From NCBI GenBank assembly GCA_937926105.1, contig CALANS010000073.1, positions 1 through 8,104 of the forward strand: a stretch of 8,104 nt of DNA. Reading direction: 5' to 3'. The notes beneath the pieces were generated by a model. The model had not been told where the DNA came from. It worked only from the letters and a program-made list of their open reading frames with translations, and searched no databases. Both the position numbers and the translations under genes were made by a program. This DNA is from an uncultured Actinomycetes bacterium (lineage in GTDB: Bacteria > Actinomycetota > Actinomycetes > Mycobacteriales > Nakamurellaceae). Below, one piece after another: positions 1 through 7,143 of this stretch; the stretch's first letter is position 1, and each line of letters starts with the position of its first letter.

Positions 1-1680
1 GTCGAGTGGTTGACGATTCTCGCGAGGTACAAGGACACCCGCTGGCGCCACGCGGCGATCGGCCACGACGTGCGCTGTGTGGCCGGAGTGACGCAGCCCG
101 TAGATTGGGTCATGGGTGCGGCAATGTTGATTCCGACGGTGGAGTTCCGGGCTGCCGGCGGCTTCGATGAAGCCTTCCATATGAACTGCGAAGAGGTCGA
201 CCTGCAGCGCCGGCTGCGCGATCGAGGCGTCCCGTCGGTATTTGCCGGATCGGTCGCTGTCACCCACTTCGGGGGTGCGTCATCCGGAGGCTCGCATCGT
301 CGCCGCTCCATGCTGATGAACTCCCGCGTCCGCTACGCGAAGAAGTGGCACCAACACCCCGGCCTGATGCGTGCGTCCCTGGTCGGCGCGTCGGCGGTCA
401 ATCTCGCCTCGAACGCCGCGAGACGAGCCACGGGACGAGATGTTCACCCGGTGGCTGATATGCAGGCTGAGCTGGCTGCATTGGCAGTCCGGCGCAGGCA
501 CGATGCGGAATCATCGCAGGCTCGACCGTTGAGAGTCGCATTCCTGACACCGTGGCCCATTGACGACGACCGTTCGTGGTCCGGCGTCATTCAGCCGATG
601 CTGCGCGCGCTATCGACTGTTGCGGACGTGGTGCCTATCAGCACACGCGATGTGAAGACGGCGTTTCCGGATCGCGTGGCCGCCAAGCTTCTGGGCAAGC
701 AGGGGCGGAAGAAGTATCTCTGGGAGTTCGGGATCGCGAACGCATGGAAGCGGAGTCGCGTCGCCAGCCGGAGAGTCCGGGCTGCGAATGTCGATGTCGT
801 GCTGGCAGCGGCGGCGTCTGTGGATGTGGCGTTTGCCCGCTTTCGCAGACCGGTAGTGCAGGTCGCCGACGCGACGTTGAAGCGCATTCTCGGGTTCTAC
901 CCCATGTTCACCGGGCTATCGTGGATCTCATCTTTGCAGGCGAAGGTCATCGCTATGTCTTCCACCCGACGCACCGACCGCTTCCTGGCCACCAGCCAGT
1001 GGGCGGCTGATTCGCTGGTGCAGGACTATGGGGTTTCCGTGGACAAATGCGTAGTGGCGCCACTCGGGCCCGCCATCGAACCGGCTTCGCCGCCGCGACA
1101 TGACAACCATGGCGGCCCGCTGCGCGTTCTTGTCGTTGCCGCGGATTGGGAGCGTAAACGTGGAGACACGTGCGTAGAGGCGGTTGCCGCAGCGCGAGGA
1201 AGGGGCCTGAGTGTCGAACTGCGGATAGTCGGTGACGCGCCGGTGGCGCTCCCGTCCTGGGCGAAGCGCCTGGGTCAGCTCACGCATGCGGAACTGAGCG
1301 AGATCTATCTCGATTCGGACGTGCTGCTCGACCTTTCTGTTGCCACCGCTGCGAGTGTCGTAGCGACCGACGCGGCCGCGCACGGACTACCAGTTATCGC
1401 CCTCGACACCGGTGGTATGTCATCTATCGTCGTTGACGGGCAGACTGGCTATTTGATCCATAGGAGCACAGACGAGTTTAGGGATGCCGCACAAACATTG
1501 CTTCGGATCTCCGAAGGTGACGCGCCGCAGATGTCATCACGAGCCATTGAACGGGCAGGCCAGAATCTGTCATGGAATAGCTGGTCGCGCGTTGCCCTGG
1601 CTCATATGGCGGACGTCGCGGGCCGGGCCGGTACGTCTAGCCCGCGCATAACGGAACCTATGAGTACTACAAAGAAGTAA
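1..1680 (+). CDS. Two-domain glycosyltransferase, GT2-GT4 fusion (5' end outside window)
   Basis: The reading frame is open from base 1 and the first residues already lie inside a GT2 (GT-A fold) domain, so the gene starts upstream; the TTG at base 10 is unlikely to be the true start. The end of the GT2 domain is visible: WVMGAAMLI (106-132), GFDEAF (160-177) and EEVDL (190-204), the usual C-terminal signature of rhamnosyltransferase-like GT2 enzymes. A linker follows, then a GT4 (GT-B fold) domain from about base 526 (PLRVAFLTPWP), with its second Rossmann half from about 1114 and the motif GLPVIALDTGG near 1384-1416, followed by DGQTGYLI. The family transfers sugars from nucleotide donors, probably onto a lipid-linked glycan at the cytoplasmic membrane. 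Oddity: the usual EX7E donor-site pair reads Thr-x7-Asp (codons 1345 and 1369). Donor and acceptor sugars cannot be deduced. It probably forms an operon with the next gene, 78 bp downstream. Confidence 0.88.
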   Translation, partial: VEWLTILARYKDTRWRHAAIGHDVRCVAGVTQPVDWVMGAAMLIPTVEFRAAGGFDEAFHMNCEEVDLQRRLRDRGVPSVFAGSVAVTHFGGASSGGSHRRRSMLMNSRVRYAKKWHQHPGLMRASLVGASAVNLASNAARRATGRDVHPVADMQAELAALAVRRRHDAESSQARPLRVAFLTPWPIDDDRSWSGVIQPMLRALSTVADVVPISTRDVKTAFPDRVAAKLLGKQGRKKYLWEFGIANAWKRSRVASRRVRAANVDVVLAAAASVDVAFARFRRPVVQVADATLKRILGFYPMFTGLSWISSLQAKVIAMSSTRRTDRFLATSQWAADSLVQDYGVSVDKCVVAPLGPAIEPASPPRHDNHGGPLRVLVVAADWERKRGDTCVEAVAAARGRGLSVELRIVGDAPVALPSWAKRLGQLTHAELSEIYLDSDVLLDLSVATAASVVATDAAAHGLPVIALDTGGMSSIVVDGQTGYLIHRSTDEFRDAAQTLLRISEGDAPQMSSRAIERAGQNLSWNSWSRVALAHMADVAGRAGTSSPRITEPMSTTKK

Positions 1681-1744
1681 CTAGAAACGGCGCAGCGCCG
1701 GCACGATGCTTGGACGCGGCGCCACTGTGCGTGTTCTCGTCGCT

Positions 1745-1752
1745 AGGAGAGG
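1745..1752 (+). promoter_or_regulatory. Ribosome binding site of the GT4-GT2 fusion gene
   Basis: AGGAGAGG lies 6 bases before the ATG at 1759 (the AGGAG core is 9 bases before it). This strong Shine-Dalgarno match fixes the start of the 732-residue protein and shows that the 78-bp gap after the upstream gene does not require a separate promoter. I saw no convincing promoter in the gap. Confidence 0.75.
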
Positions 1753-1758
1753 TTCGGT

Positions 1759-3957
1759 ATGGGTGGTACACGACGCATCGTCCTGGTGTCCTTGCACGTG
1801 CCCGAGCCAGCGCCGGACAACGCCGGCGTCCAGTACGTCGATTGGCTTTGCGAAGCGTTGCACGGAGCGTCCGTGGCCATCATTGCCCCGATGGCCCCGG
1901 CCAATCAGCAGGCGATGGGGCGCGCGTACGGGTCCGAGAGGCTACTGATCAGTCCAGATTTGCCGCGCAGCGGACTTCGGTTGTGGCTTTCGACGATAAT
2001 GAGTCGAATGGCGCCCGTCGCGCCGCCCGTTGGTTTCATTCGGGCGCTGATTCGCAATCCTCGTGCGCGCTCTCTTCTCCGGGAGGCCGACGTTGTCGAC
2101 TTGCAGTGGCCCGTCATGGCACCCCTGGTACCGCTCATGCGCAGGCTCGCGCCGAAGGCGCGGGTGATCGCGACTCTGCACGACGTTGTCAGCCAACGGT
2201 ACTCGCGAGAGGTCCGCCAGCGGCGGCTGTTGCGTGCCCGGGTGCGCGCCGCTGTGAACTATCTCCATGCTCGAGTGATCGAAAACGCTGTCGGCAAACG
2301 TGCCGATACAATTGTGGTCTTCAGCGATAAAGACAGGCAGTTGTTGCGGAGTAGCGCGCGGGTGACTGTGGTGCATCCTCCAATTGCCGCGAATGTCGAT
2401 AGCGTGAGCCCTCCGGATGCGGTGCCACTTGTCGGTCCTCCGACCGCGGTGCTGATTGGACCGCTTACCCGCCGTGAGAATCTCGACGCAGCCCGTTGGT
2501 TCGTCGAGAGTATCTGGCCGCTGGTGCGGCGAGCCGTGCCGGACGCTCGACTGCTCATTGTCGGCCGTGCTGAGCCGAAACATCATCCGCCGCTTTCGGG
2601 CTCGCCAGGAGTCGAAGTGGTCGGCTTCGTAGACGATCTCGACGGCGTGTATGCGGGCGCGAGTGTCGTGGTTGCGCCGCTACGATTCGGCGCAGGCGTG
2701 AAGTTCAAGGTCGTCGATGCGCTCGCACGCGGTACCCCTGTAGTAGCGACGACCGTGGCAGCAGAAGGCATTGGCGACACCGCGTTTCAATTGGCAAGAC
2801 ACGACAACGCGACCGACTTCGCGGACGCAGTTGTAAGCGCAATGTTAAATGCGGGTGACGAACACGAGAGGGCGGCAGAAGGCGCCATCTGGGCTCGATC
2901 GCGATACGGGCGCGCCCGATTCGAGCGTCAGGTCGTGGGCCTCTATGGGCTGTCGGATGAGGTCCTCGATGAGACTCCTAGCGTTCCCGTATCCGGAGTG
3001 AGCGTCGTGATACCTGTGCGGAATGGCGAGTCTGGCATTGCTACTCAGCTCGAAGCACTAGCCGCCCAAGATGAGGCCCAGCGAATAGAAGTAATCATAT
3101 CCGATAATGGTTCGACTGACAGGACATTCGAGATTGCGCAAGCATTTCGTAGCTGCTTCCAGTCCCTACGTGTGGTCGACTCGGGGGATAAAGAAGGCGC
3201 TAATCACGCACGAAATATCGGCGCTGCATATGCACGGGGCAGCAAGATTCTGTTCTTGGACTCTGACGACGAAATTTCTCTCGGCTACATCGCCGCAATG
3301 ACAGCCGCTCTTGAAACCTCAGACATCGTAGGGGGGATGGCCGTAATAGCCGACAACTATTCCGCGCCAATCGTATCCCGCTCGTTAGGTCCGCTGGCGA
3401 CGATATATGATTTTCTTCCCTATCCCCTTGGGTGTGCAATGGGTATGCGTCGCGTGGTCATAGAAACGCTGGCGGGATTCGATGAGAGTTTCAATGGCGG
3501 CCACGAGGAGGTAGAATTCGCATGGCGGGCTCAACAGGCGGGTTTCTCGGTCAACGGTGCACCGGACGCCGTAGTTATGTATAGTCAAAGAACCACGGCG
3601 CGTACCGCTATCCACCAGCGCAGACGGTATGCATCCACCGCCATTCTATTATGGACGCGATTTAGTGCCGCGACTCCGGGCTTATCACCTATATCGTTCC
3701 GTGCAGCTCTGAGGAGGTTAGCTTCCAGTCTGGCGAGACTAGGTGAGCATAGTATTCGCAAATCAGTCAATATGAACGACTTCCTCGATCTCGGTTGGTG
3801 CATAGGCACAGTCGAAGGCCACATCAAGTATAGGTTTCTCCGTCGGGCAGTCAATGCTGAGGTTTGTACACCGCGGATTGCTCTAAATCGCGATATGAGA
3901 ATCATGGAGTGCAATGATTATGCGGATGAACCTAGACCGAGACGGCCATTCAGGTAG
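1759..3957 (+). CDS. Two-domain glycosyltransferase, GT4-GT2 fusion, 732 aa
   Basis: Residues 1-400 form a GT4 (GT-B) domain. It opens with RRIVLVSLHVPEPAPDNAG, has IGPLTRRENLDAARWFVE at 233-250 at the start of the donor half, and GAGVKFKVVDALARGTPVV at 311-329, the variant in which a Lys-x-Lys loop replaces the first Glu of EX7E. Residues 412-600 form a GT2 (GT-A) domain: VSVVIPVRNGE (414-424), SDNGSTD (448-454), the metal-binding DSD at 501-503, and GFDESF (573-578) followed by GGHEEVEFAWR (580-590). The last 130 residues are not assigned. Both catalytic domains look complete, so the protein could add two sugars in sequence at the cytoplasmic membrane. Its domain order is the reverse of the upstream gene's. 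GC falls from 63% (2461-2520) to 47% (3241-3300) inside the gene, roughly at the domain junction. The specific sugars are unknown. The ATG has a strong ribosome binding site. Confidence 0.92.
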   Translation: MGGTRRIVLVSLHVPEPAPDNAGVQYVDWLCEALHGASVAIIAPMAPANQQAMGRAYGSERLLISPDLPRSGLRLWLSTIMSRMAPVAPPVGFIRALIRNPRARSLLREADVVDLQWPVMAPLVPLMRRLAPKARVIATLHDVVSQRYSREVRQRRLLRARVRAAVNYLHARVIENAVGKRADTIVVFSDKDRQLLRSSARVTVVHPPIAANVDSVSPPDAVPLVGPPTAVLIGPLTRRENLDAARWFVESIWPLVRRAVPDARLLIVGRAEPKHHPPLSGSPGVEVVGFVDDLDGVYAGASVVVAPLRFGAGVKFKVVDALARGTPVVATTVAAEGIGDTAFQLARHDNATDFADAVVSAMLNAGDEHERAAEGAIWARSRYGRARFERQVVGLYGLSDEVLDETPSVPVSGVSVVIPVRNGESGIATQLEALAAQDEAQRIEVIISDNGSTDRTFEIAQAFRSCFQSLRVVDSGDKEGANHARNIGAAYARGSKILFLDSDDEISLGYIAAMTAALETSDIVGGMAVIADNYSAPIVSRSLGPLATIYDFLPYPLGCAMGMRRVVIETLAGFDESFNGGHEEVEFAWRAQQAGFSVNGAPDAVVMYSQRTTARTAIHQRRRYASTAILLWTRFSAATPGLSPISFRAALRRLASSLARLGEHSIRKSVNMNDFLDLGWCIGTVEGHIKYRFLRRAVNAEVCTPRIALNRDMRIMECNDYADEPRPRRPFR
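3906..3909 (+). promoter_or_regulatory. Possible ribosome binding site for the third GT gene, inside the preceding gene
   Basis: GGAG lies 4 bases before the ATG at 3914 and 10 bases before the in-frame ATG at 3920. Four bases is tight, so 3920 may be the used start. Either choice places initiation inside the last codons of the upstream gene, which suggests translational coupling. Confidence 0.4.
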
Positions 3958-5218
3958 AACATGCAAATACTTCTCACCGGAAGCGCCACTATCATTGATT
4001 CGTATCCATAACCTGCCAAAGCGGGTCATATTTGTATCGACGGACTACCCGCAGCGGGGAGGGCGAACGACGTTCACGTTGAATCTGGCGCATGGATTTC
4101 GCGAGCTGTCCTGCAAAGTTCGAGTGATATCGCTCTGGGGCACCGGCGAGGATGAAGCGCGATGGATCCACACTACAAGGTTGTTTCCGAGCGAGCGGTG
4201 GCTACTGCAGCCTGTGCCTAGAGGTGCCCGCTCACTCCCTTCCATTGCCTTTCTGGTGCGAGTGTTCACCAAGAGGCTACTCAAGATTAGGGCGACGCTT
4301 GTGATGTTTTGGGTTCGGCAGACGTCACGCACCTCTACTTTGATCATCAACGAAGGTCCGATAGAGTCCGAATATGTTGCCGATCACGGAATCGTAGCGA
4401 AAGGGTCTGCACCGGTCGTATTTGGCCAATACCATAGCGCGTTCTCCACGGCGGCGCAGTACTTCCCAGGACGGAACTTGCATGAGCTGGCTCGTGCATA
4501 TGATCGCACCGACAGATTTGTCGCCTTGACGCCGGAGGACGCGAAGCAGTTCAGCAGCTTTGTGTCCACACCATGTGCCTCGATCCCGAATCCAGCATCA
4601 CCGACGCGCAGGCACCTTGCGACCAAGGACGCCGAGCTGGCAGATACGAGCGAAAAGGGCGCGGTTGCCACGGTCGCCAGGCTCGCGGAAGAGAAGCGTG
4701 TCGACTTGATGGTCGAGATGTTTGCGAAGGCGACTTCGTCGCGTGAGCTCCGACATTGGAAGTTAGACATATACGGCGACGGACCCGAGCGAGAGGCGCT
4801 TGAAGCTTTAATTAGTCGAATGGGTGTGCCTGAGCATGTACGCATGAAGGGTTGGACGCAGGATCCGATTGCGGCACTATCTGGGAGTTCACTCTTCTTG
4901 CTGACGTCAAGCTTCGAAGGGTGGCCTGCCTCGATCTGCGAGGCGGCGCAGGCTGGAGTGTCGGCGCTTGCGTTCGCCTGTTCCCCTGGCGTGGTCGACC
5001 TCGTAACTTCACTCGGTGGAGAAGTAGTCGAGATGGACAACGTGGCCTCGTATGTTCGCAGACTGCACGACCTGCTGGGTGACCCTGAGGAGTTACGGCG
5101 CCGAGGAGCCGCCGCCGCAGACGCAGCTGCGCGATATGCACCGACCACCATCGCGCAAGAGTGGGTCCGCCTGTACGACACTGCCCTAAAGTCACGCGTC
5201 GCGCGAATTGCCCATTGA
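3914..5218 (+). CDS. GT4 family glycosyltransferase
   Basis: A single-domain GT-B glycosyltransferase of up to 434 residues. The N-terminal half begins around residue 37 with RVIFVSTDYPQRGGRTTFTLNLAHG, written here only to mark the glycine-rich acceptor-side loop. The donor half has IPNP (224-227), VARLAEEKRVD (254-264), IYGDGPER (286-293), and the donor-binding pair Glu335 and Glu343 with exact EX7E spacing in FEGWPASICEAA, then a CSPGV loop (356-360). The CSPGV element recalls the TuaC/TagE-like branch that reads FDCPSGP, but this is a resemblance only. A hydrophobic and basic stretch at about 107-134 could help membrane association. The start is uncertain: ATGs at 3914, 3920 and 3926 all precede about 32-36 residues not needed for the fold. 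The gene overlaps the end of the GT4-GT2 fusion by 44 bp (38 bp with the second ATG), so it is probably co-translated with it. Substrate unknown. Confidence 0.9.
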   Translation: MIMRMNLDRDGHSGRTCKYFSPEAPLSLIRIHNLPKRVIFVSTDYPQRGGRTTFTLNLAHGFRELSCKVRVISLWGTGEDEARWIHTTRLFPSERWLLQPVPRGARSLPSIAFLVRVFTKRLLKIRATLVMFWVRQTSRTSTLIINEGPIESEYVADHGIVAKGSAPVVFGQYHSAFSTAAQYFPGRNLHELARAYDRTDRFVALTPEDAKQFSSFVSTPCASIPNPASPTRRHLATKDAELADTSEKGAVATVARLAEEKRVDLMVEMFAKATSSRELRHWKLDIYGDGPEREALEALISRMGVPEHVRMKGWTQDPIAALSGSSLFLLTSSFEGWPASICEAAQAGVSALAFACSPGVVDLVTSLGGEVVEMDNVASYVRRLHDLLGDPEELRRRGAAAADAAARYAPTTIAQEWVRLYDTALKSRVARIAH

Positions 5219-5231
5219 TTGCAGTACGCGC
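5201..5231. terminator. Possible bidirectional hairpin between convergent genes
   Basis: GCGCGAATTGC (5201-5211) can pair with GCAGTACGCGC (5221-5231) around a 9-base loop: 11 positions with one A-A mismatch and one G-U wobble, and GC-rich at the base. It sits exactly where the plus-strand gene (stop at 5216-5218) and the minus-strand gene (stop at 5234-5232) meet 13 bp apart, so it could serve both. No U-tract follows on either strand, so intrinsic termination is not proven. Confidence 0.4.
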
Positions 5232-6134
5232 CTAGCGGTGCCCTTCGAGGTCCGGCTTAAGAAATGGTATTGCCTCGAGAGTATCGTGATATTTAAGTTG
5301 AAGCGGGTGAATTATATCGATGCCAAGTTCGATCCACGCAATAGGGTATCCACTATTGGAACCGTTGTCGTTTCCTGGATTTTCGACTAGCTGACGATGA
5401 TACAGGTCCAGCCTGCGTTCAACCTCGCGTAGCCACTCCGCCGTCAGTGGAGTTCTTGGCCTACAGATGAATGCCCCGAAGCCGAGGAGACGCCGATAGC
5501 GTCGCCTGAGCTCGGGCCCTAATTTTGGATCGCGACCACCGACTTCACGTGAACTTGGAGCGCGATACCCCGCCATCCAAATCTTGGGGTTGTCGCGAAC
5601 CTGGTCGAATGCGTCCGCCCAATTACTATGCACTCGTTTTATATCACAGTACCCTCCGCCGTAATGGTGCATCAAATAGGCACGCAAGTAGTCGGACCGG
5701 TGGTTTAGAGAGAGGAGCTCATACGCAGGATGGAGAGGCCGCCCGGGTACGATGTACTCGGGGAGGTTCAGTGGTGTGACTAGTGTGACGTTGCAATCAT
5801 CATTCGTCAGCTGAATGGATTCGAGACATGCTCTGCGATTCTCGGACATTGCATTTAGCCCGGTCCATAGCGTAAAGAGTCTTGTCTCGACTGTTCGAGG
5901 TGAGGCCGTAGGGGGTGGTGGGCGATCAATGAAGTATAAACGCGGCAATTCTCCTGATCTGTTTCGGTGTCGATTGATGTCGAAAGAGTATCGGAAGGCG
6001 CTGTCGTACGCACGAAAGAGGGTGTCAAGCAGCGACACGTATTGGCGCATGACGCTACGGCGCGCCAGCAGTAGACGGTGTTTAGCGTTTTTCAAGACCT
6101 GAACTGTGTCTATTATGATACGTGAAGACGTCAA
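5232..6134 (-). CDS. GT32/capsular-polysaccharide-synthesis-type glycosyltransferase, TTG start
   Basis: The 300-residue product has the hallmark of GT32 and capsular-synthesis (Caps_synth-like) glycosyltransferases: LFTLWTG (86-92), then NHRSDYLRAYLMHHYGGG (144-161) leading into YCDIK (162-166). Asp148-x-x-Arg151 and the GG-x-Y-x-D block are the donor and metal-binding elements of this GT-A group; the second acid of a DXD is replaced by Lys166. The C-terminal segment YPIAWIELGIDIIHPLQLKY (263-282) is also typical of the capsular branch, and the length is normal, so the gene looks complete. The TTG at 6134 is chosen because GAGAGG lies 7 bases upstream; the next in-frame ATG (6050) would remove 28 residues, still outside the core. 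No signal peptide or membrane segment is evident, so it is probably cytoplasmic and adds a sugar to the growing glycan. It is transcribed against the other GT genes and has lower GC (42% at 5281-5340). Confidence 0.85.
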   Translation of the reverse strand: MTSSRIIIDTVQVLKNAKHRLLLARRSVMRQYVSLLDTLFRAYDSAFRYSFDINRHRNRSGELPRLYFIDRPPPPTASPRTVETRLFTLWTGLNAMSENRRACLESIQLTNDDCNVTLVTPLNLPEYIVPGRPLHPAYELLSLNHRSDYLRAYLMHHYGGGYCDIKRVHSNWADAFDQVRDNPKIWMAGYRAPSSREVGGRDPKLGPELRRRYRRLLGFGAFICRPRTPLTAEWLREVERRLDLYHRQLVENPGNDNGSNSGYPIAWIELGIDIIHPLQLKYHDTLEAIPFLKPDLEGHR

Positions 6135-6141
6135 TGCCGGA

Positions 6142-6148
6142 CCTCTCT
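6142..6148 (-). promoter_or_regulatory. Ribosome binding site deciding a TTG start
   Basis: On the minus strand AGAGAGG lies 7 bases before TTG at 6134-6132. No in-frame ATG or GTG is as well placed, which makes TTG the best start for the GT32-like gene. Confidence 0.6.
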
Positions 6149-6948
6149 AATTTCATCACAGGGCAAATACAATCGACGTCGATGGCCGTTACGGTAAAAC
6201 GCCATGTAATTCAATTTGGAATAGTGAAACCCTAGGCTGTGGATATTGCAGTCTATTGCTCTACGTTTCGAAGCGAATCAACATTCCACGGCTTAAGTAC
6301 TCGGATTGCCTGCTACTGACGCAGTGTGCCATATTGTGTAGCCGCGTCGATATGCGCTCTCTTGTTCGCAGCGACCGCGAGGGGCGCCGCGCCGTCTTGG
6401 CCAGCAGGGTGCTCCGAGGCTCATCACTGAGGTCGACGTGCCGCGGTGCAAGAAGTTGTAACGGAATCAGCTAAATCGCGGGCAGCTATTGTCGATTCGT
6501 CGGCGATCCATGTCCATCATTGCACGGCCGTAAAATACTCGGCAAGCCCGCCATGTCTGCGTCGATCGTCCCGCCTCAAGCCTGAGGAGCAGTGCGCGCG
6601 ATGCGCCGATCGGCAAGAGCCTGCAGCCGACGGAGCAGGATTCAGACGCTCGATATTCAAAATGGCCTGCGAATTTCCCCTCCTATCTGTATGTCGATAT
6701 CACGCGGTGATTCCCTTCGGTATGGCTGCGGCAGTATGGTGAGGGCCAATGTTATCGGTGCGGAGGCGGATAAGGGCGCGGGCAGTCTATCGTTGTCGTT
6801 AGTCAAGGGCGGGCGGGCAAATGAGCCCTGCAATACATAGAATCCTGCCACGAAACTCATCAACGGGAGCGAATTCACTGATTCGAGCTATCCTGAGTCA
6901 CAAATTCCAGCGCCCGGAAAACTCCCTTTCATTGTACCTTGTGACTCG
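6149..6948. other. About 800 bp without a recognisable gene
   Basis: Open frames here are all under 100 codons on both strands. None carries a motif I know or is preceded by a convincing ribosome binding site, and they overlap one another in conflicting frames. GC is 43% at 6181-6240. Some short translations on the minus strand look protein-like (for example around 6460-6520), which would fit remnants of a decayed gene, but I could not assign a family. No transposase fragment, tRNA or clear terminal inverted repeats were seen. The segment must hold the promoter of the minus-strand GT32-like gene at its left end, but I found no convincing -35/-10 pair. Confidence 0.5.
6172..6183. promoter_or_regulatory. 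12-bp perfect palindrome upstream of the GT32-like gene
   Basis: ATCGACGTCGAT is its own reverse complement and its centre lies about 43 bp upstream of the TTG start. The position would suit an operator, but about two such 12-bp palindromes are expected by chance in a window this size, so this is only a candidate. Confidence 0.15.
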
Positions 6949-7143
6949 CTAGGCAGCGTCCGTAACAGGCCTGATCTGTTGAGTTGTAATATGTTTATGA
7001 ACGAATGCTGCAGCGTAATGGTCAATCGTGAACATTCTTCTGGCTGGCTGGCTGGTTGATTCAAACTGTTGAAGCAAGTGCGCTGAGAATTGACTCCTTG
7101 TGGCTAGAGCTGACCATTCTTGCTGAGATAGCGACGCAGCGCG
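6949..7143 (-). pseudogene. Out-of-frame remnant of a GT4 C-terminus
   Basis: Downstream of the stop of the right-hand GT4 gene, minus-strand translation still reads like the end of a GT4 enzyme, split over two frames. One frame gives PASLDALRRYLSKNGQL (about 7157-7107, ending at TAG 7106-7104), resembling the usual helix after the donor site. The original frame then gives ALATRSQFSAHLLQQFE (7110-7060), resembling the final C-terminal helix, continues to YAAAF and stops at 6951-6949. Joined, the two pieces read smoothly with a one-base frame correction near 7107-7112. I infer that the ancestral gene ended in this area and lost its frame by at least two small indels. Sequencing error is an alternative. 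Confidence 0.6.
7040..7055. repeat. (CTGG)4 tandem tetranucleotide repeat
   Basis: Four perfect copies of CTGG (CCAG on the minus strand) lie inside the decayed GT4 C-terminal segment. Tetranucleotide repeats can change length by slippage and shift a frame, but this one is short and lies downstream of the visible frame breaks. Confidence 0.6.

Noticed and set aside
1688..1700. Small GC hairpin CGGCG-CAG-CGCCG just after the first gene
   Set aside because: The stem is only 5 bp, has no U-tract, and the next gene follows in the same direction with its own strong ribosome binding site; not enough for a terminator.
4384..5181. 265-codon minus-strand open frame
   Set aside because: It lies antisense to the third GT gene, is rich in Ser, Ala, Arg and Pro as expected for a high-GC shadow frame, and shows no motif.
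6135..6250. Possible promoter (TTGAAT, 17-base spacer, TAACGG on the minus strand) for the GT32-like gene
   Set aside because: The -10 match is poor and such AT-rich matches are expected by chance in this lower-GC segment.
6256..6878. Four short open frames (72-98 codons) in the gene-poor region
   Set aside because: They lack ribosome binding sites and recognisable motifs, and overlap each other in conflicting frames; not supported as genes.
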